Origin: Mesorhizobium tamadayense | Lineage (GTDB): Bacteria; Pseudomonadota; Alphaproteobacteria; Rhizobiales; Rhizobiaceae | NCBI RefSeq assembly: GCF_003863365.1 | Contig: NZ_RQXT01000053.1 | Coordinates: 1-49,283, forward strand | DNA: 49,283 bases | Reading direction: 5' to 3' | In this document: in pieces, positions 1 through 8,863 of the stretch | How positions within the stretch are numbered: position 1 is the first letter of the stretch | Layout of the letters: each line of letters starts with the position of its first letter | Notes under the pieces: generated by a model | What the model was told of the DNA's origin: nothing | The model's input: only the letters and a program-made list of their open reading frames with translations | Databases searched by the model: none | Made by a program: the position numbers and the translations under genes

Positions 1-2
1 TG

Positions 3-293
3 ATCAGGGACTTGCACATCCGCCGACAGACGCAGCTCTCGTTGAACGACATCGCCCGGCTGACCAATCCGCTCCTCAGGGGGTGGATCAGCTATTATGG
101 ACGGTATGCGCCAACGGGGCTGCAGCCCATGCTTCGCTACGTCAATCAGACGGTGCTTGCGTGGGCAAGGCGGAAGTTCAGGCGCTTTGGCAGGGGTAAG
201 GTTCGGGCAAGTCGGTTCTTACAACGGATCGTCAAGCAGCGCACCGATCTCTTCGTGCACTGGCAACTCGGTCTGATCGGCACGTTTGCCTGA
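3..293 (+). CDS. Group II intron reverse transcriptase/maturase, C-terminal part
   Basis: The reading frame is open from the window edge, so the gene starts outside the window and only about 95 residues are visible. The visible part matches the maturase-specific (domain X) and C-terminal region of group II intron proteins: it has the typical LTNPLLRGWISYYGRY segment, followed by a basic tail ending in LIGTFA. These proteins bind their own intron RNA, help it splice and reverse transcribe it into new DNA sites. The stop codon is followed at once by the intron's domain V, the normal arrangement. Whether the upstream polymerase part is intact cannot be seen. The family call is secure; activity is unknown. 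Confidence 0.85.
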   Translation: MRDLHIRRQTQLSLNDIARLTNPLLRGWISYYGRYAPTGLQPMLRYVNQTVLAWARRKFRRFGRGKVRASRFLQRIVKQRTDLFVHWQLGLIGTFA

Positions 294-296
294 TGG

Positions 297-370
297 GAGC
301 CGTGTGAGCTGAGAGGTTCACGCACGGTTCTGAGAGAGCGGAGGCGCGCGAGCGTCTCCGCTACTCGCCA
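297..370 (+). ncRNA. Group II intron RNA domains V and VI (3' end)
   Basis: Domain V is recognisable at 297-330: it begins GAGCCGTGTGAGC, has the GAGA-type loop, and returns through GTTCACGCACGGTTC to form the conserved hairpin. A second GC-rich hairpin follows (GCGGAGGCGC pairing with GCGTCTCCGC) with an unpaired CTACTC tail, as expected for domain VI with its branch-point A. The 3' splice site should lie at about 368-372. The exact end is inferred from the hairpin, not demonstrated. Confidence 0.8.
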
Positions 371-545
371 ACGTGGCATTTTCGCAGCGTTTACAGGAGC
401 ATGGCGTGGCTTTGAGGCGAGTTAGAGGGGCATCGGGCGGGATCAGAGGGCTACCCACTACAGGAAGTCTCTGCCAGCAAAATCAGCGCATGCGATGCCG
501 GCCGGCGGCGGCCGGCTTGAGGCCACTGCACGCCCCTTCTCGGGA
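371..545. other. Interval between group II intron and ISNCY-like element
   Basis: I see no gene here. It contains a GC-rich stretch (GCCGGCCGGCGGCGGCCGGC) near 496-516 that can fold on itself and may belong to the end of the neighbouring insertion sequence. The insertion-sequence ends could not be fixed by eye. Confidence 0.4.
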
Positions 546-1812
546 TCAGGTTGGCTTGAGGCGCGTGAAGAGAACGAGGTTGTAGGCTACGATCGAGGAC
601 CAGACGTAGGTCTTGAAGTGATCAAGGCCGCGCCAAGTGCAGCGCGCCAGGCCGTAAGCGCGCTTCAGGCATGAGATGCCGGCCTCGATGCCAGCACGGA
701 AGTTGCGCAGCTTGCGATAGACCCATTTGCTCCTGACCATGTCCTCGATCCTGAGGCCGGCTTTCTTGTGGAAGGCCATGTCGGAGACGCCCCAGGCTTT
801 CGCTGTGGTCAGGTTCTGGCGCGTGGCGAAGCCGCCATCGGCCGCGGCTTGCCGCGGCGCTTGGCCGTAGAAGTCGATGTGACGTTCCAGCATCGGCAGC
901 AAGCGGTCGCTGTCAGCCGGGTTGCCGGCTTCGATCACCAGATCGAGGATCATGCCGCTCCTGCCGGTGGTCATGTTGAGCTTGTGGCCGTACTCGGTGT
1001 TGCGGCTGCCTTTGACGATGATATCGGCATGCTCCTCGAACAGGCTGACCAGCTTCTCGGTCGCCGGCACCTGCTGCTCGCCGTCCAACACACGCCGCTG
1101 GCTCTGTCTGATGATGCGTTCGATCAGCGGCTGATGGTGACGAACCTGGAGTTGCCACACTGTGATGGCCGGTGTGGTCGCTATGGCCAATCGCTCGCTC
1201 GCCTGTTCCAGATACGCCAAGGTCGCGCGGGCGATTGCGATGAGCTCGCGGTAGAGTTGGATGCGATTGGGTCGACCGCGCGTGAACTGGATGTTGCGGG
1301 CACGCTTCTTCGCGGCGCGGCAATGGTCATGCCACTGTAAGCCGGCGCCGCCGATCAAGGCCTCGGCCTTCTTCAGCAGGCGCACCATGACGCGAACGGC
1401 ATCCCAAAGCAGGCTGCTGTCGCTTGGCTCATGCATGAGTGCCGCAGTCACGGTGCTGTCCAGACAGCACGACAGCACCGTCTTCGAGCTTCGCCTGCCG
1501 AGATCCCGACAGCAGTATCCGATTTATCTGTTCCCATGTCTCGGACCGGATCGCGCTGATCGTCTTTTGCAGCACCGACTTCTGCGGGCTCCATGACCAC
1601 GGCAGGCGGGCAAAGGCTCGAAACGAAGCGGAGTCCTCGAGATGGAATGCCAGCTCCTGGTAGCTCAGTTGCCGATACTGCTTCAGCAGCGCGCAACGCA
1701 GCACGGCTTCAGCCGGCAGGCCTCGCCGCCCAGTGGCCTTAACCTCGACCCGCACCAGATCGCCGGCCACCAAACCAAGCAGATCGCGATGCTCGTCCAG
1801 CCATCGCGACAT
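546..1812 (-). pseudogene. ISNCY-like transposase, frameshifted
   Basis: Two overlapping frames together give a full transposase. The N-terminal part (1812 to about 1465) begins MSRWLDEHRDLLGL and contains the helical region ending KLEDGAVV. The rest, running to 546, starts at LDSTVTAALMHEPSDSSLLW and contains the catalytic core and the C-terminal SCLKRAYGLARCTWRG segment. The motif LDSTV...HEPSDSSLLWD is what I associate with transposases annotated as ISNCY family; an IS5-related label is the alternative. At about 1460-1470 one extra base in a GTGCTGTC repeat shifts the frame between GAVV and LDSTV. The protein cannot be made in one piece unless frameshifting occurs, so I call it a pseudogene. 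Confidence 0.75.
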
Positions 1813-2177
1813 CGCCTTCAGTTCGTGACCAATCTCGTGCGTGGCGAAAAGATCGAATATACTTATATGAGGAAGATCAATGCGGAACTGTCGTCAGGGT
1901 GACATTTTTGCTTTCCGTCGGTTGTTGCGGCATCCACGGTCTGAGCCCGATTGCAAGACGCGGCTCGTTGCCAAGCCAGATCCAACTTATATACGGTCGC
2001 TATCTGTTCGAGACAGCGGCACCAACATCCCGCTTGCGGCGGACAAGGGCTCAGGAGGACGAGGCCATTCTGGCTTACGGCATTTTAGAGCCATACATAT
2101 TCTCGGCTCGTCCCACCTGGATCCGCCAGGACTGATCGGGTCCTGGAAGATTTGCAGAATTCAGTTCGGCTAACGCA
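1813..2177. other. Interval between two insertion sequences
   Basis: About 360 bases with no recognisable gene. Short open frames exist on the plus strand but resemble nothing I know. The last 30 bases or so probably form the right end of the IS110 element. Confidence 0.4.
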
Positions 2178-3353
2178 TCAGGCGGTCTTCATGACTGCAC
2201 CCTCGATGACGACGCCGGCGCTGACGTATTTCCACAGCGCGACGAGCAGCTTGCGAGCGAGCGCCACAATCGTCGCCTTCTTGAGGCGGCCGCCGTTGTG
2301 TTTGACCCGGTCCTGGAACCACAAGGTGAGCGCCGATCGCGGTTGATGGCGCAGCCACAGCCAAGCCGTCTGGATCAGCGTGGTTCGCAGCCTTGGATTG
2401 CCGGCTTTCGATACCCCTTGGTCGTGATCGACCGAGCCGCTCTGCCAGGGTGACGGCGCGAGGCCCGCATAGGCGGCGACCTGTCGCCGGTTGTCGAAGT
2501 GACGCGACAGTCCCTCCGACCACAGGACAGCGGCAAACTCCGGCCCGATGCCCTTCAGGTCGAGCAGCATCGCCGGTGCCGGCGAGACAACCTGCGTGGC
2601 CGCGAGCATGGCATCGCGCTCGGTCTCGACCGCCTTGATCTGCTCGAGCAGCAGTTCGAGCCTGTCGAGTTCCCGGCCGACCTGCGCCTGCAGATGGGCC
2701 GGCAAGGGTCGGCCGTCGCCGGTCTTGAGCGCCTCCAATCTCTTCCGCCGGTCGCGGCGCAGCGGCTCGTAGCCGGATACGCCCTGGGCGAACAGCAGGC
2801 CTTTGACGCGATTGACGTGTCGCACGCGCTCGTTCGTCAAGGCCTTGCGCTCACGCGAGATGCGGCGACGGTCCTCTTCTTCGGGCGTCGGCACCCGGAG
2901 CATCGCACACACCCGCGGCTCGCCTCGCTTGTAGGCCAGCAACGCCCGGACCAGCGCCTCACCGTCGATCTTGTCGGTCTTGGCCCGGCGCCGCCGGCGC
3001 GAGGTTGCAATCGATGCCGGATCGACGACGTGGCTTTCGATTCCTTCGGCCTGCAGCACGCGATGGATCCAGAAGCCGTCGAGCCCGGCCTCCTGGATTG
3101 CGATGATCGGAAAGCAATGCCCGGTCCGCGCCTCTGCCTTCTTCTTAAGCTCGGCAAAGCGCGCCAACAGCCCGGCGATGTCGCCGGCCACCACCGAATG
3201 CTTCGACATCTTCTCGCCGCCGCCTGGCGACAGCGAGGTGATCAGCCATTTCGAGCGGCTCAATTCCAATGAGACGAAAATTGCGCCAAGATCGGTGCGG
3301 ATAGCGGTCGGCGCTTTCGGTCGGTGAGCTGCAACGGGCATGCTTATCTCCAA
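2178..3353 (-). CDS. IS110 family transposase
   Basis: A full-length (391 residue) IS110-type recombinase, which moves its element through a RuvC-like DEDD domain plus a C-terminal serine. The N-terminal half has the E in IAIQEAGLDGFW and the pair of aspartates in AKTDKIDGEALVRAL. A coiled segment follows at about residues 200-250. The C-terminal Transposase_20 part is LLDLKGIGPEFAAVLWSEG, then the SGSVDHDQGVSKAGNPRLR segment holding the likely serine. The first catalytic aspartate appears as glutamate (VSLELS), a variant or a defect. Translation may start at 3341 (MPVAAH) rather than 3353. The frame is uninterrupted, so the element may still be active. Confidence 0.88.
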   Translation of the reverse strand: MEISMPVAAHRPKAPTAIRTDLGAIFVSLELSRSKWLITSLSPGGGEKMSKHSVVAGDIAGLLARFAELKKKAEARTGHCFPIIAIQEAGLDGFWIHRVLQAEGIESHVVDPASIATSRRRRRAKTDKIDGEALVRALLAYKRGEPRVCAMLRVPTPEEEDRRRISRERKALTNERVRHVNRVKGLLFAQGVSGYEPLRRDRRKRLEALKTGDGRPLPAHLQAQVGRELDRLELLLEQIKAVETERDAMLAATQVVSPAPAMLLDLKGIGPEFAAVLWSEGLSRHFDNRRQVAAYAGLAPSPWQSGSVDHDQGVSKAGNPRLRTTLIQTAWLWLRHQPRSALTLWFQDRVKHNGGRLKKATIVALARKLLVALWKYVSAGVVIEGAVMKTA

Positions 3354-3600
3354 GGGGTAAGGTGATAGTGTTTAAGCAACCGCACCTTGCCACAGCGCAG
3401 GTCGCTATCCACCCTCCTCATAGGATCTGGCTTGGACGGTGCGTTCTTGGCGCATTGTCGGCTCCGGCGGTGGCAGGCTTTGGAATCAGTGGTATGATCC
3501 AATCTACCTGAAACCGCCGGGCCTTGCTCACTTAAAGCTGCGATTCACTCAATAAAATCAACGCTTTGCCGTTTGTGGACGGAAACTAGTCTAGAGCTGA
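3354..3600 (-). other. Upstream end of IS110 element, possible bridge RNA locus
   Basis: This non-coding stretch lies directly 5' of the IS110 transposase. In IS110-group elements the region upstream of the gene carries a structured guide (bridge) RNA that pairs with donor and target DNA. The length (about 200-250 bases) and position fit, but I have not folded it, and the element boundary towards 3600 is not defined. Inference from family knowledge only. Confidence 0.35.
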
Positions 3601-3607
3601 TCTCGCC

Positions 3608-3827
3608 GTGGAATTTCTAAACAACCCAGAACAGACAAGTTCGGAGGGAGGACTTAGCCTCCGCTCACAACCGTCCGCCTCCGAGGTTAATCTCGAACCG
3701 ATCCAGCCACCGGCCGAACATGCCAGCGCCTACTTGCAAATCGAGCCCGCCAACGAGCATCCATCAAGTAGCGATCTCGCGCTTCCGGCCAGCGGAGCGA
3801 CTGCTTGTACTCGCGCAAGTGGATGCT
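3608..3827 (+). other. Open frame of unknown status before gabD
   Basis: A plus-strand frame opens at 3608 with MEFLNNPEQTSSEGG and is Ser/Pro/Glu-rich for about 70 residues. It then runs antisense into the gabD gene, where its composition turns into the Arg/Cys-rich pattern typical of a shadow frame. I recognise no domain, ribosome binding site or promoter. It may be the remnant of a gene cut by the IS110 insertion, or chance. Confidence 0.2.
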
Positions 3828-5324
3828 TCAGATGCCGCCCATGCAGAGGTATTTCAGTTCGAGGTAGTCCTCGAGCCCGTGGCGGGAGCCCTCCCGCCCG
3901 ATGCCGGACTGTTTTATCCCGCCGAAGGGCGCCGCTTCCGATGACATGCGTCCCGTGTTGATGCCGACCATGCCATATTCCAAAGCTTCGGCCACGCGCC
4001 AGACACGCTTCAGGTTCGAGGCATAGAAATAGGCGGCGAGGCCGTAGATCGTGTCGTTGGCCTCACGCACGATCTGATCCGCATCGTCGAAGCGAATAAT
4101 CGGCGCCAATGGCCCGAATGTCTCCTCCCGCGCTACCGCCATCACGCTGGAAATTTCGGTGAGGACTGTTGGTTCGAAGAAGGTGCCATCCTTGCCGATA
4201 CGTTCGGCCCCGCATCGAATTGTGCCACCTTTGGCAACGGCATCTGCGATGTGGGACTCGATCTTGCCCAGAGCATGCATGTCGATGAGCGGTCCGATGT
4301 CCACTCCGGGAGCGAAGCCGTCGCCAACCGATAAGTGCCGCACCCTCTCCACGAACTTCTTGACGAACTCATCGTGAACGCTCGATTGAACGTAAAGGCG
4401 GTTCGCTGAAACGCAAGTCTGGCCGGCGTTGCGGAACTTCGCCTGGATCGCTCCGTCAACCGCAGCGTCGATATTGGCGTCGTCGAACACAATGAAAGGG
4501 GCATTGCCGCCGAGTTCGAGGCTAACCTTCTTGATCTGGTCGGAGCACTGGCGCATGAGCAGCCGGCCAACCTCAGTCGAGCCTGTAAAGCTGATCTTTC
4601 GGACCTTGGGATTGGAGCAGAGTTCGCGTCCAACGCCATCACCTTCGGACGCATAGACCAGGTTGACGACGCCGTCGGGAAAGCCGGCCTGGTGCGCAAG
4701 GGCAAACATTGCACCTGCCACGAGCGGCGTCTGTTCAGCAGGTTTGAGCACGATCGCGCAGCCCGCCGCCAAGGCCGGCGAGATCTTGCGCGCCACCATC
4801 GACGCTGGGAAATTCCATGGCGTAATCGTGCCGACGACACCGATCGGCTGCTTGATCACCAGCATGCGACGGTCTGTCGACGGTGCGGGGATCGTCTCGC
4901 CATAGACGCGATTGGCTTCTTCGGCGTACCATTGCAGATACGCGGCCGCATGCGAAACTTCCGACTTGGCTTCGCCAAATGGCTTGCCCATTTCCGCGGT
5001 GAGTATGGCCGCCAGATCTCCGGCGTGGTCGACAACCAGCTGATGCCATCGCCACAGAACGTCGCTGCGTTCTCGGGCGGTCAGAGCCGCCCATCCAGGC
5101 TGCGCGACATAGGCCTTGTCGATCGCAGTGCGTGTCTCCTCCACGCCCATGTCGGGAAGTTCTGCCAGCACTTCGCCGCTCGACGGGTTGAGAACGTCAA
5201 ATGTCGGCCCGTCAAACGACGTGCCGGGTGCCGGCAGGCGATCGATGGCTCCAAATAGGTCAGGGGATTTCAGGTGGCGGATCATCGGCAGGCACAGGGG
5301 CAATACCGGATTCCTCTTAAACAC
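3828..5324 (-). CDS. gabD: NAD(P)-dependent succinate-semialdehyde dehydrogenase
   Basis: Oxidises succinate semialdehyde to succinate, the last step of GABA breakdown, in the cytoplasm. The 498-residue aldehyde dehydrogenase is complete. It has the cofactor-site motif TITPWNFPASM, the Rossmann glycine motif FTGSTEVGRLL, the general-base region LELGGNAPFIVFDDAN, the catalytic cysteine in NAGQTCVSANR, and EETFGPLAPI. The ending SGIGREGSRHGLEDYLELKYLCMGG is typical of the GabD group. The first codon at 5324 is GTG; ATG at 5285 (MIRHLKSPD) is the more natural start and matches the usual family length. No operon partner is adjacent: the next gene on the strand begins 430 bases upstream. GABA metabolism is relevant to legume nodules, but a symbiotic role here is inference. 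Confidence 0.88.
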   Translation of the reverse strand: MFKRNPVLPLCLPMIRHLKSPDLFGAIDRLPAPGTSFDGPTFDVLNPSSGEVLAELPDMGVEETRTAIDKAYVAQPGWAALTARERSDVLWRWHQLVVDHAGDLAAILTAEMGKPFGEAKSEVSHAAAYLQWYAEEANRVYGETIPAPSTDRRMLVIKQPIGVVGTITPWNFPASMVARKISPALAAGCAIVLKPAEQTPLVAGAMFALAHQAGFPDGVVNLVYASEGDGVGRELCSNPKVRKISFTGSTEVGRLLMRQCSDQIKKVSLELGGNAPFIVFDDANIDAAVDGAIQAKFRNAGQTCVSANRLYVQSSVHDEFVKKFVERVRHLSVGDGFAPGVDIGPLIDMHALGKIESHIADAVAKGGTIRCGAERIGKDGTFFEPTVLTEISSVMAVAREETFGPLAPIIRFDDADQIVREANDTIYGLAAYFYASNLKRVWRVAEALEYGMVGINTGRMSSEAAPFGGIKQSGIGREGSRHGLEDYLELKYLCMGGI

Positions 5325-5752
5325 AGCGGATATGTCTGTCGGCAGTGCGTGGGTGTGTATTCCGCACCTGCGGGCTCCTCATAGGGCCTCGGCCTGACGT
5401 CTAGTAGACCACCCACCCAACTAAGGGGATTTTTGTCTCTCTAGTAGATGGCTCGCGGTTCTACGGCGAAGATTGAACAAGGGACATCGGCTTCGCCACC
5501 CGCACGCAGTTCATGCTGGCCCGCGCCTACAATCTGGGACCACGGTCGATGGCTGTCCACCCGAAGGGAGGCAGGCGTCAGGAGGAAGGGCTCCACAATT
5601 TGGCGGATCGGCCGACTGAACCGGCAAATGCCTCGCACGCTCGCGAAAACCGCTCCGTCATCCGAAAAAACCCACTGGCACCGAGCCGGACTTCGCTCCA
5701 CACGCGAAAAGGTCTCACAAGGGAAGAAGGATGGCGAAATGAGCTTTTGGAC
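5325..5752. other. Interval upstream of gabD with repeated TCTAGTAGA motif
   Basis: No gene recognised. It would hold the gabD promoter. The motif TCTAGTAGA appears at 5400-5408 (inside the near-palindrome GTCTAGTAGAC, 5399-5409) and again at 5440-5448, 40 bases apart. Such spaced repeats can be a repressor operator, but no matching regulator is next to it. Open frames on both strands between 5440 and 5850 look like chance. Confidence 0.35.
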
Positions 5753-7144
5753 TCATCCTTTGGCTCCCAGCGGCGGTCCGACCACCATAATTGCGGGCTC
5801 GCCCGAAAGAAGCTTCTTCGCTGCCGCCTTGACCTCATCGAGCGTCACCTGATCGATGAGACCGGCTCGGCGCTGGATGTAGTCGATGCCGAGATTGCTG
5901 GACTGCAGCCCGATAAGCGTGTCTGCAATCGAGGCGGAGGAATTTAGCTCGTTGATGGCAAAGGAGCCGATCAGATATTTCTTAGCCGCCGCGAGCTCGG
6001 CCGCCGTCGGTCCGTGCTCTGCCATCTGCTTGACGACATCCCGGATAAGGCTGAGCGTCTCGGCGGCGCGATCCGAGCGTGTCGCCGTTGCAACCAGCAG
6101 CGCCTGCGAATGCTCTTGGTCATCAAGATCGGAGCCGACGCCATAGGCGAGACCGCGCTTTTCGCGCACCTCATCGAACAGGCGGGAGGTAAAGGCCGAG
6201 CCGCCGAGAATATCGTTCATCAGCACCGCGGCGTAGAAGTCCGGCGCACTGCGCATCACACCAGGGTAAGCGAGCTGCAGCGAGGTCTGCGGCAGGTCGC
6301 AGTTCACCTCGACCTGCTGGCCGAGCTTCGGCATGACATCGGCAACTGGAGAGAGGGTCTGCTTCTCGCGCAAATCGCCGAATAGGTGGTCGAGTTTTTC
6401 ACTCAGGCTCTTCGCATCAATGTCACCGACCGCGGCAACATGAAGCCCGTCGCGAGCGAAAGTGGCCTTATGGAACGCGCTGAGATCGGCCGGCGTGATG
6501 CTGGCGATGCTCTGTTTGGTCCCTTCTTCCGGCCTCGAATAGGGATGCGCGCCGTAGATCGCGCGCAGCCATTTGCGCTGAGCGAATGCCTCGGGGTCGC
6601 GCTCACTGGCGATGATGCCGGAGATGATCTGGCCGCGGATGCGGTCGATCGGCTCCTGGTCGAAGCGCGGTCTGTTGACCGCAAGCCGAAGCAGCTCAAA
6701 CGCGGCGTCCTGCTGTTCGGAGAGCATGCGCATCGAGCCATAGATGCCGTCCCGTTGCGCCTCAAAGCTCATCTCGGCGCCGACCTCGTCAAGCTTCACC
6801 TGGAAGTCATCGCTGTCAAGACCGCCGGCACCCTCGTCGAACAGGGCAGCCATCATGTTGGCGAGCCCCTCCTTACCGATCGGGTCCTGCGTCGTGCCGC
6901 CGTCGAAAACGAAGCGGATGGTGATGATCGGCACCGTATGGTCTTCCACCAGCCAGGCGCTAGTGCCCTTTTCAGATTTCACCTCCTGGATATTCATCGC
7001 CGCGCGGGCACTGAGCCCCGGCAGGAGGAAGAGAATGGCGAGGAGGAGGATGGCCAGCGCGGGGACGAGGCGCGCGACGCTGCCTTCTGGCGCTGAAAGC
7101 AAAAAAGGTAGGCTTTTTGCAAAGGCGGCACGGTGTTGGATCAT
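5753..7144 (-). CDS. M16 family peptidase-like protein without catalytic motif (y4wB-like)
   Basis: About 463 residues from the ATG at 7144. A hydrophobic segment near residues 25-45 (LVPALAILLLAILFLLPG) ending in ARA looks like a signal peptide, so the protein is exported. The two M16 domains follow, but the metal-binding HxxEH is absent: the equivalent region reads EGLANMMAALFDEGAGG. The C-terminal domain keeps the substrate-binding R/Y region (SRLFDEVREKRGLAYGVGS). In bacterial M16B pairs one subunit is catalytic and the other, lacking zinc ligands, supports substrate binding; this would be the second type. It starts 7 bases after the stop of the catalytic partner, so the two are surely one operon. 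From memory, NGR234 carries the related pair y4wA/y4wB on its symbiotic plasmid. Confidence 0.85.
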   Translation of the reverse strand: MIQHRAAFAKSLPFLLSAPEGSVARLVPALAILLLAILFLLPGLSARAAMNIQEVKSEKGTSAWLVEDHTVPIITIRFVFDGGTTQDPIGKEGLANMMAALFDEGAGGLDSDDFQVKLDEVGAEMSFEAQRDGIYGSMRMLSEQQDAAFELLRLAVNRPRFDQEPIDRIRGQIISGIIASERDPEAFAQRKWLRAIYGAHPYSRPEEGTKQSIASITPADLSAFHKATFARDGLHVAAVGDIDAKSLSEKLDHLFGDLREKQTLSPVADVMPKLGQQVEVNCDLPQTSLQLAYPGVMRSAPDFYAAVLMNDILGGSAFTSRLFDEVREKRGLAYGVGSDLDDQEHSQALLVATATRSDRAAETLSLIRDVVKQMAEHGPTAAELAAAKKYLIGSFAINELNSSASIADTLIGLQSSNLGIDYIQRRAGLIDQVTLDEVKAAAKKLLSGEPAIMVVGPPLGAKG

Positions 7145-7151
7145 CGTCACA

Positions 7152-8507
7152 TCAATTCTCCGTCTTGGGCAAGAGATAGCCGGTGGTCGAATGGTCGGAC
7201 ACGAGATAGCGCGCGGCAACCGCTTTGACCTGATCGGGCGTGACCTTGCGGATGCGGTCCGGCCACTCCTCGACATCTTTCACGCTGCCGCCGGTGGCAA
7301 GCGTCGAGCCATACATGTTGGCGAGGTAGTCCTGCTCGTCTTGGGCAAAGATCACTGTGCGGACATAGCGGTCTTTGGCCTGGTCCAGCTCCTCGCTGGT
7401 GACACCATCCGTGGCGATGTTGGCGACTTCGGCATCGACAGCGGCTTCTAGGTCGCGAAGCATTGCACCGCCGCGCAATGAGCCGTGGACGGTGAACTGG
7501 GTGTCATCCAGCCTATCCCCCTGAAACCAGGCGCTGGCGTCGGTGGCTATTCCCTGTTTCACCACCAACTGCTGGTACAGCCGGCTGCGGGTGCCGCCAC
7601 CGAGAATCTCGGCCAGCAGCTCGAGCGCCTCGGCCTCGCCATGCTCGGCCGTCCGATAGGACGGCACCACCCAATGCGTCGAAAAGCTTGGCACCGACAC
7701 GCGCGCGTCGGTGAGCGTCACCTGGCGCTGCGTGTTCTGCTCCGGCTCGACCGGCCGGACTCGCGGCAGCAACTCCGGTCCGCGCGGGAGCTTGCCATAG
7801 GTCTTCTCGGCCAGAGCCTTCACCGTCTTCGGCTCGACATCGCCGGCCACCACCAGTACGGCGTTGTTGGGGCTATAATGTTTGTTGTAAAATGCGACGG
7901 CGTCAGTGCGGTTCAACTGCTCCATCTCTTGCATCCAGCCGATGACCGGGATGCGGTAGGGATGGTTCTGCCAGAGTGTGGCGTCGGCCTCCTCATCCAG
8001 CACCGCCTGCGGGTTTGTCTCAATACGCCAACGGCGCTCCTCCAGGATCACGTCGCGCTCGGTCTTGATGACATCGTCGGCGAGGATCAGGTTGCGCATA
8101 CGGTCGGCCTCGAAGCTCATCATCTGCTCCAACGCCGAGGGTGCCACTCTCTGGTAGAAGGCGGTATAGTCGTAAGAGGTGAAGGCATTGTGCGAGCCGC
8201 CGATCTCGGCCACCGCGCGGTTTAGCTCGCCGGCGGCGTGATTGGCCGTGGCCTTGAACATCAAATGCTCGAAGAAATGCGCGATGCCGGATTTCCCGAT
8301 TGGCTCGTCGGCACTGCCGATCTTGTACCACACCATATGGGTGACGATCGGCGCGCGGTGATCGGGGACGACAACCACCTCCATGCCGTTGCTGAGCAAG
8401 AAATCCGTCACCTTGCCGTCGTCGGTGGCGGCCAGAACCGGAGCAGTCGTCGCGAACACCAAGGCGGACGCAATGAGCGCCCTGCACAGCCACTCAGACG
8501 GCATCAT
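7152..8507 (-). CDS. M16 family zinc peptidase, catalytic subunit (y4wA-like)
   Basis: Exported zinc endopeptidase. The inverted zinc site HFFEHLMFK lies at about residue 70, counted from the start at 8507, and the third ligand region ERDVILEERRWR lies about 75 residues further on. A signal peptide ends at VFATTAPVLAA. The substrate-binding C-terminal domain includes GGTRSRLYQQLVVKQGIA. I chose the ATG at 8507 because it places the signal peptide at the N-terminus and has GGAG seven bases upstream. The frame stays open further upstream, and an ATG at 8729 with AAGGAG before it lies just downstream of the predicted transcription start, so an N-terminally extended form of about 525 residues is possible. 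First gene of a two-gene operon with the non-catalytic partner. Control by NifA/sigma-54 is suggested by the sites at 8774-8863. Substrate unknown. Confidence 0.88.
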   Translation of the reverse strand: MMPSEWLCRALIASALVFATTAPVLAATDDGKVTDFLLSNGMEVVVVPDHRAPIVTHMVWYKIGSADEPIGKSGIAHFFEHLMFKATANHAAGELNRAVAEIGGSHNAFTSYDYTAFYQRVAPSALEQMMSFEADRMRNLILADDVIKTERDVILEERRWRIETNPQAVLDEEADATLWQNHPYRIPVIGWMQEMEQLNRTDAVAFYNKHYSPNNAVLVVAGDVEPKTVKALAEKTYGKLPRGPELLPRVRPVEPEQNTQRQVTLTDARVSVPSFSTHWVVPSYRTAEHGEAEALELLAEILGGGTRSRLYQQLVVKQGIATDASAWFQGDRLDDTQFTVHGSLRGGAMLRDLEAAVDAEVANIATDGVTSEELDQAKDRYVRTVIFAQDEQDYLANMYGSTLATGGSVKDVEEWPDRIRKVTPDQVKAVAARYLVSDHSTTGYLLPKTEN

Positions 8508-8773
8508 GGGCTCCGGTTGCGGTGGCCGAACGATCGGCACGGTTTGAGGCAAAGTGATTTGTTCTGCATTTTGAAGGCGCTGCGCGTCCGTCTCCTGATG
8601 TGGGAGAAAGCGGGCCGATAGGCAGCGCCGATCCACCTGAGCCGTCTCCATGTTGCCAGCCCTTGCTCGAGCCTCATCTTTGGATGAGTCCGGGACACGT
8701 ATGGCGTTATTTTTTGGTGAGGTGATCATGGGACGGCTTCTCCTTGGTCCGCGACGCGTTTGCGGAGGACCGC

Positions 8774-8788
8774 GCAGGTACCGTGCCA
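8774..8788 (-). promoter_or_regulatory. Sigma-54 (RpoN) -24/-12 promoter of the M16 operon
   Basis: Read on the minus strand the sequence is TGGCACGGTACCTGC, against the consensus TGGCAC-N5-TTGC: a full -24 half and three of four bases at -12. It points at the M16 peptidase genes, with transcription expected to start near 8762. Together with the upstream TGT-N10-ACA site this is a typical NifA-dependent arrangement. Confidence 0.7.
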
Positions 8789-8847
8789 AATGAGAAAACC
8801 GTTTCGGCAATGTGATTAATCCGACTCTGCTATGTTGCGTGCGACAT

Positions 8848-8863
8848 TGTCGGACTTCAGACA
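8848..8863. promoter_or_regulatory. NifA upstream activator sequence
   Basis: TGT CGGACTTCAG ACA is an exact match to the NifA binding site TGT-N10-ACA. Its centre lies about 67 bases upstream of the -24 element at 8788, near the usual range for an enhancer-type site. A single exact match to six fixed bases can occur by chance; its placement next to a -24/-12 element is what makes it credible. Confidence 0.65.
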
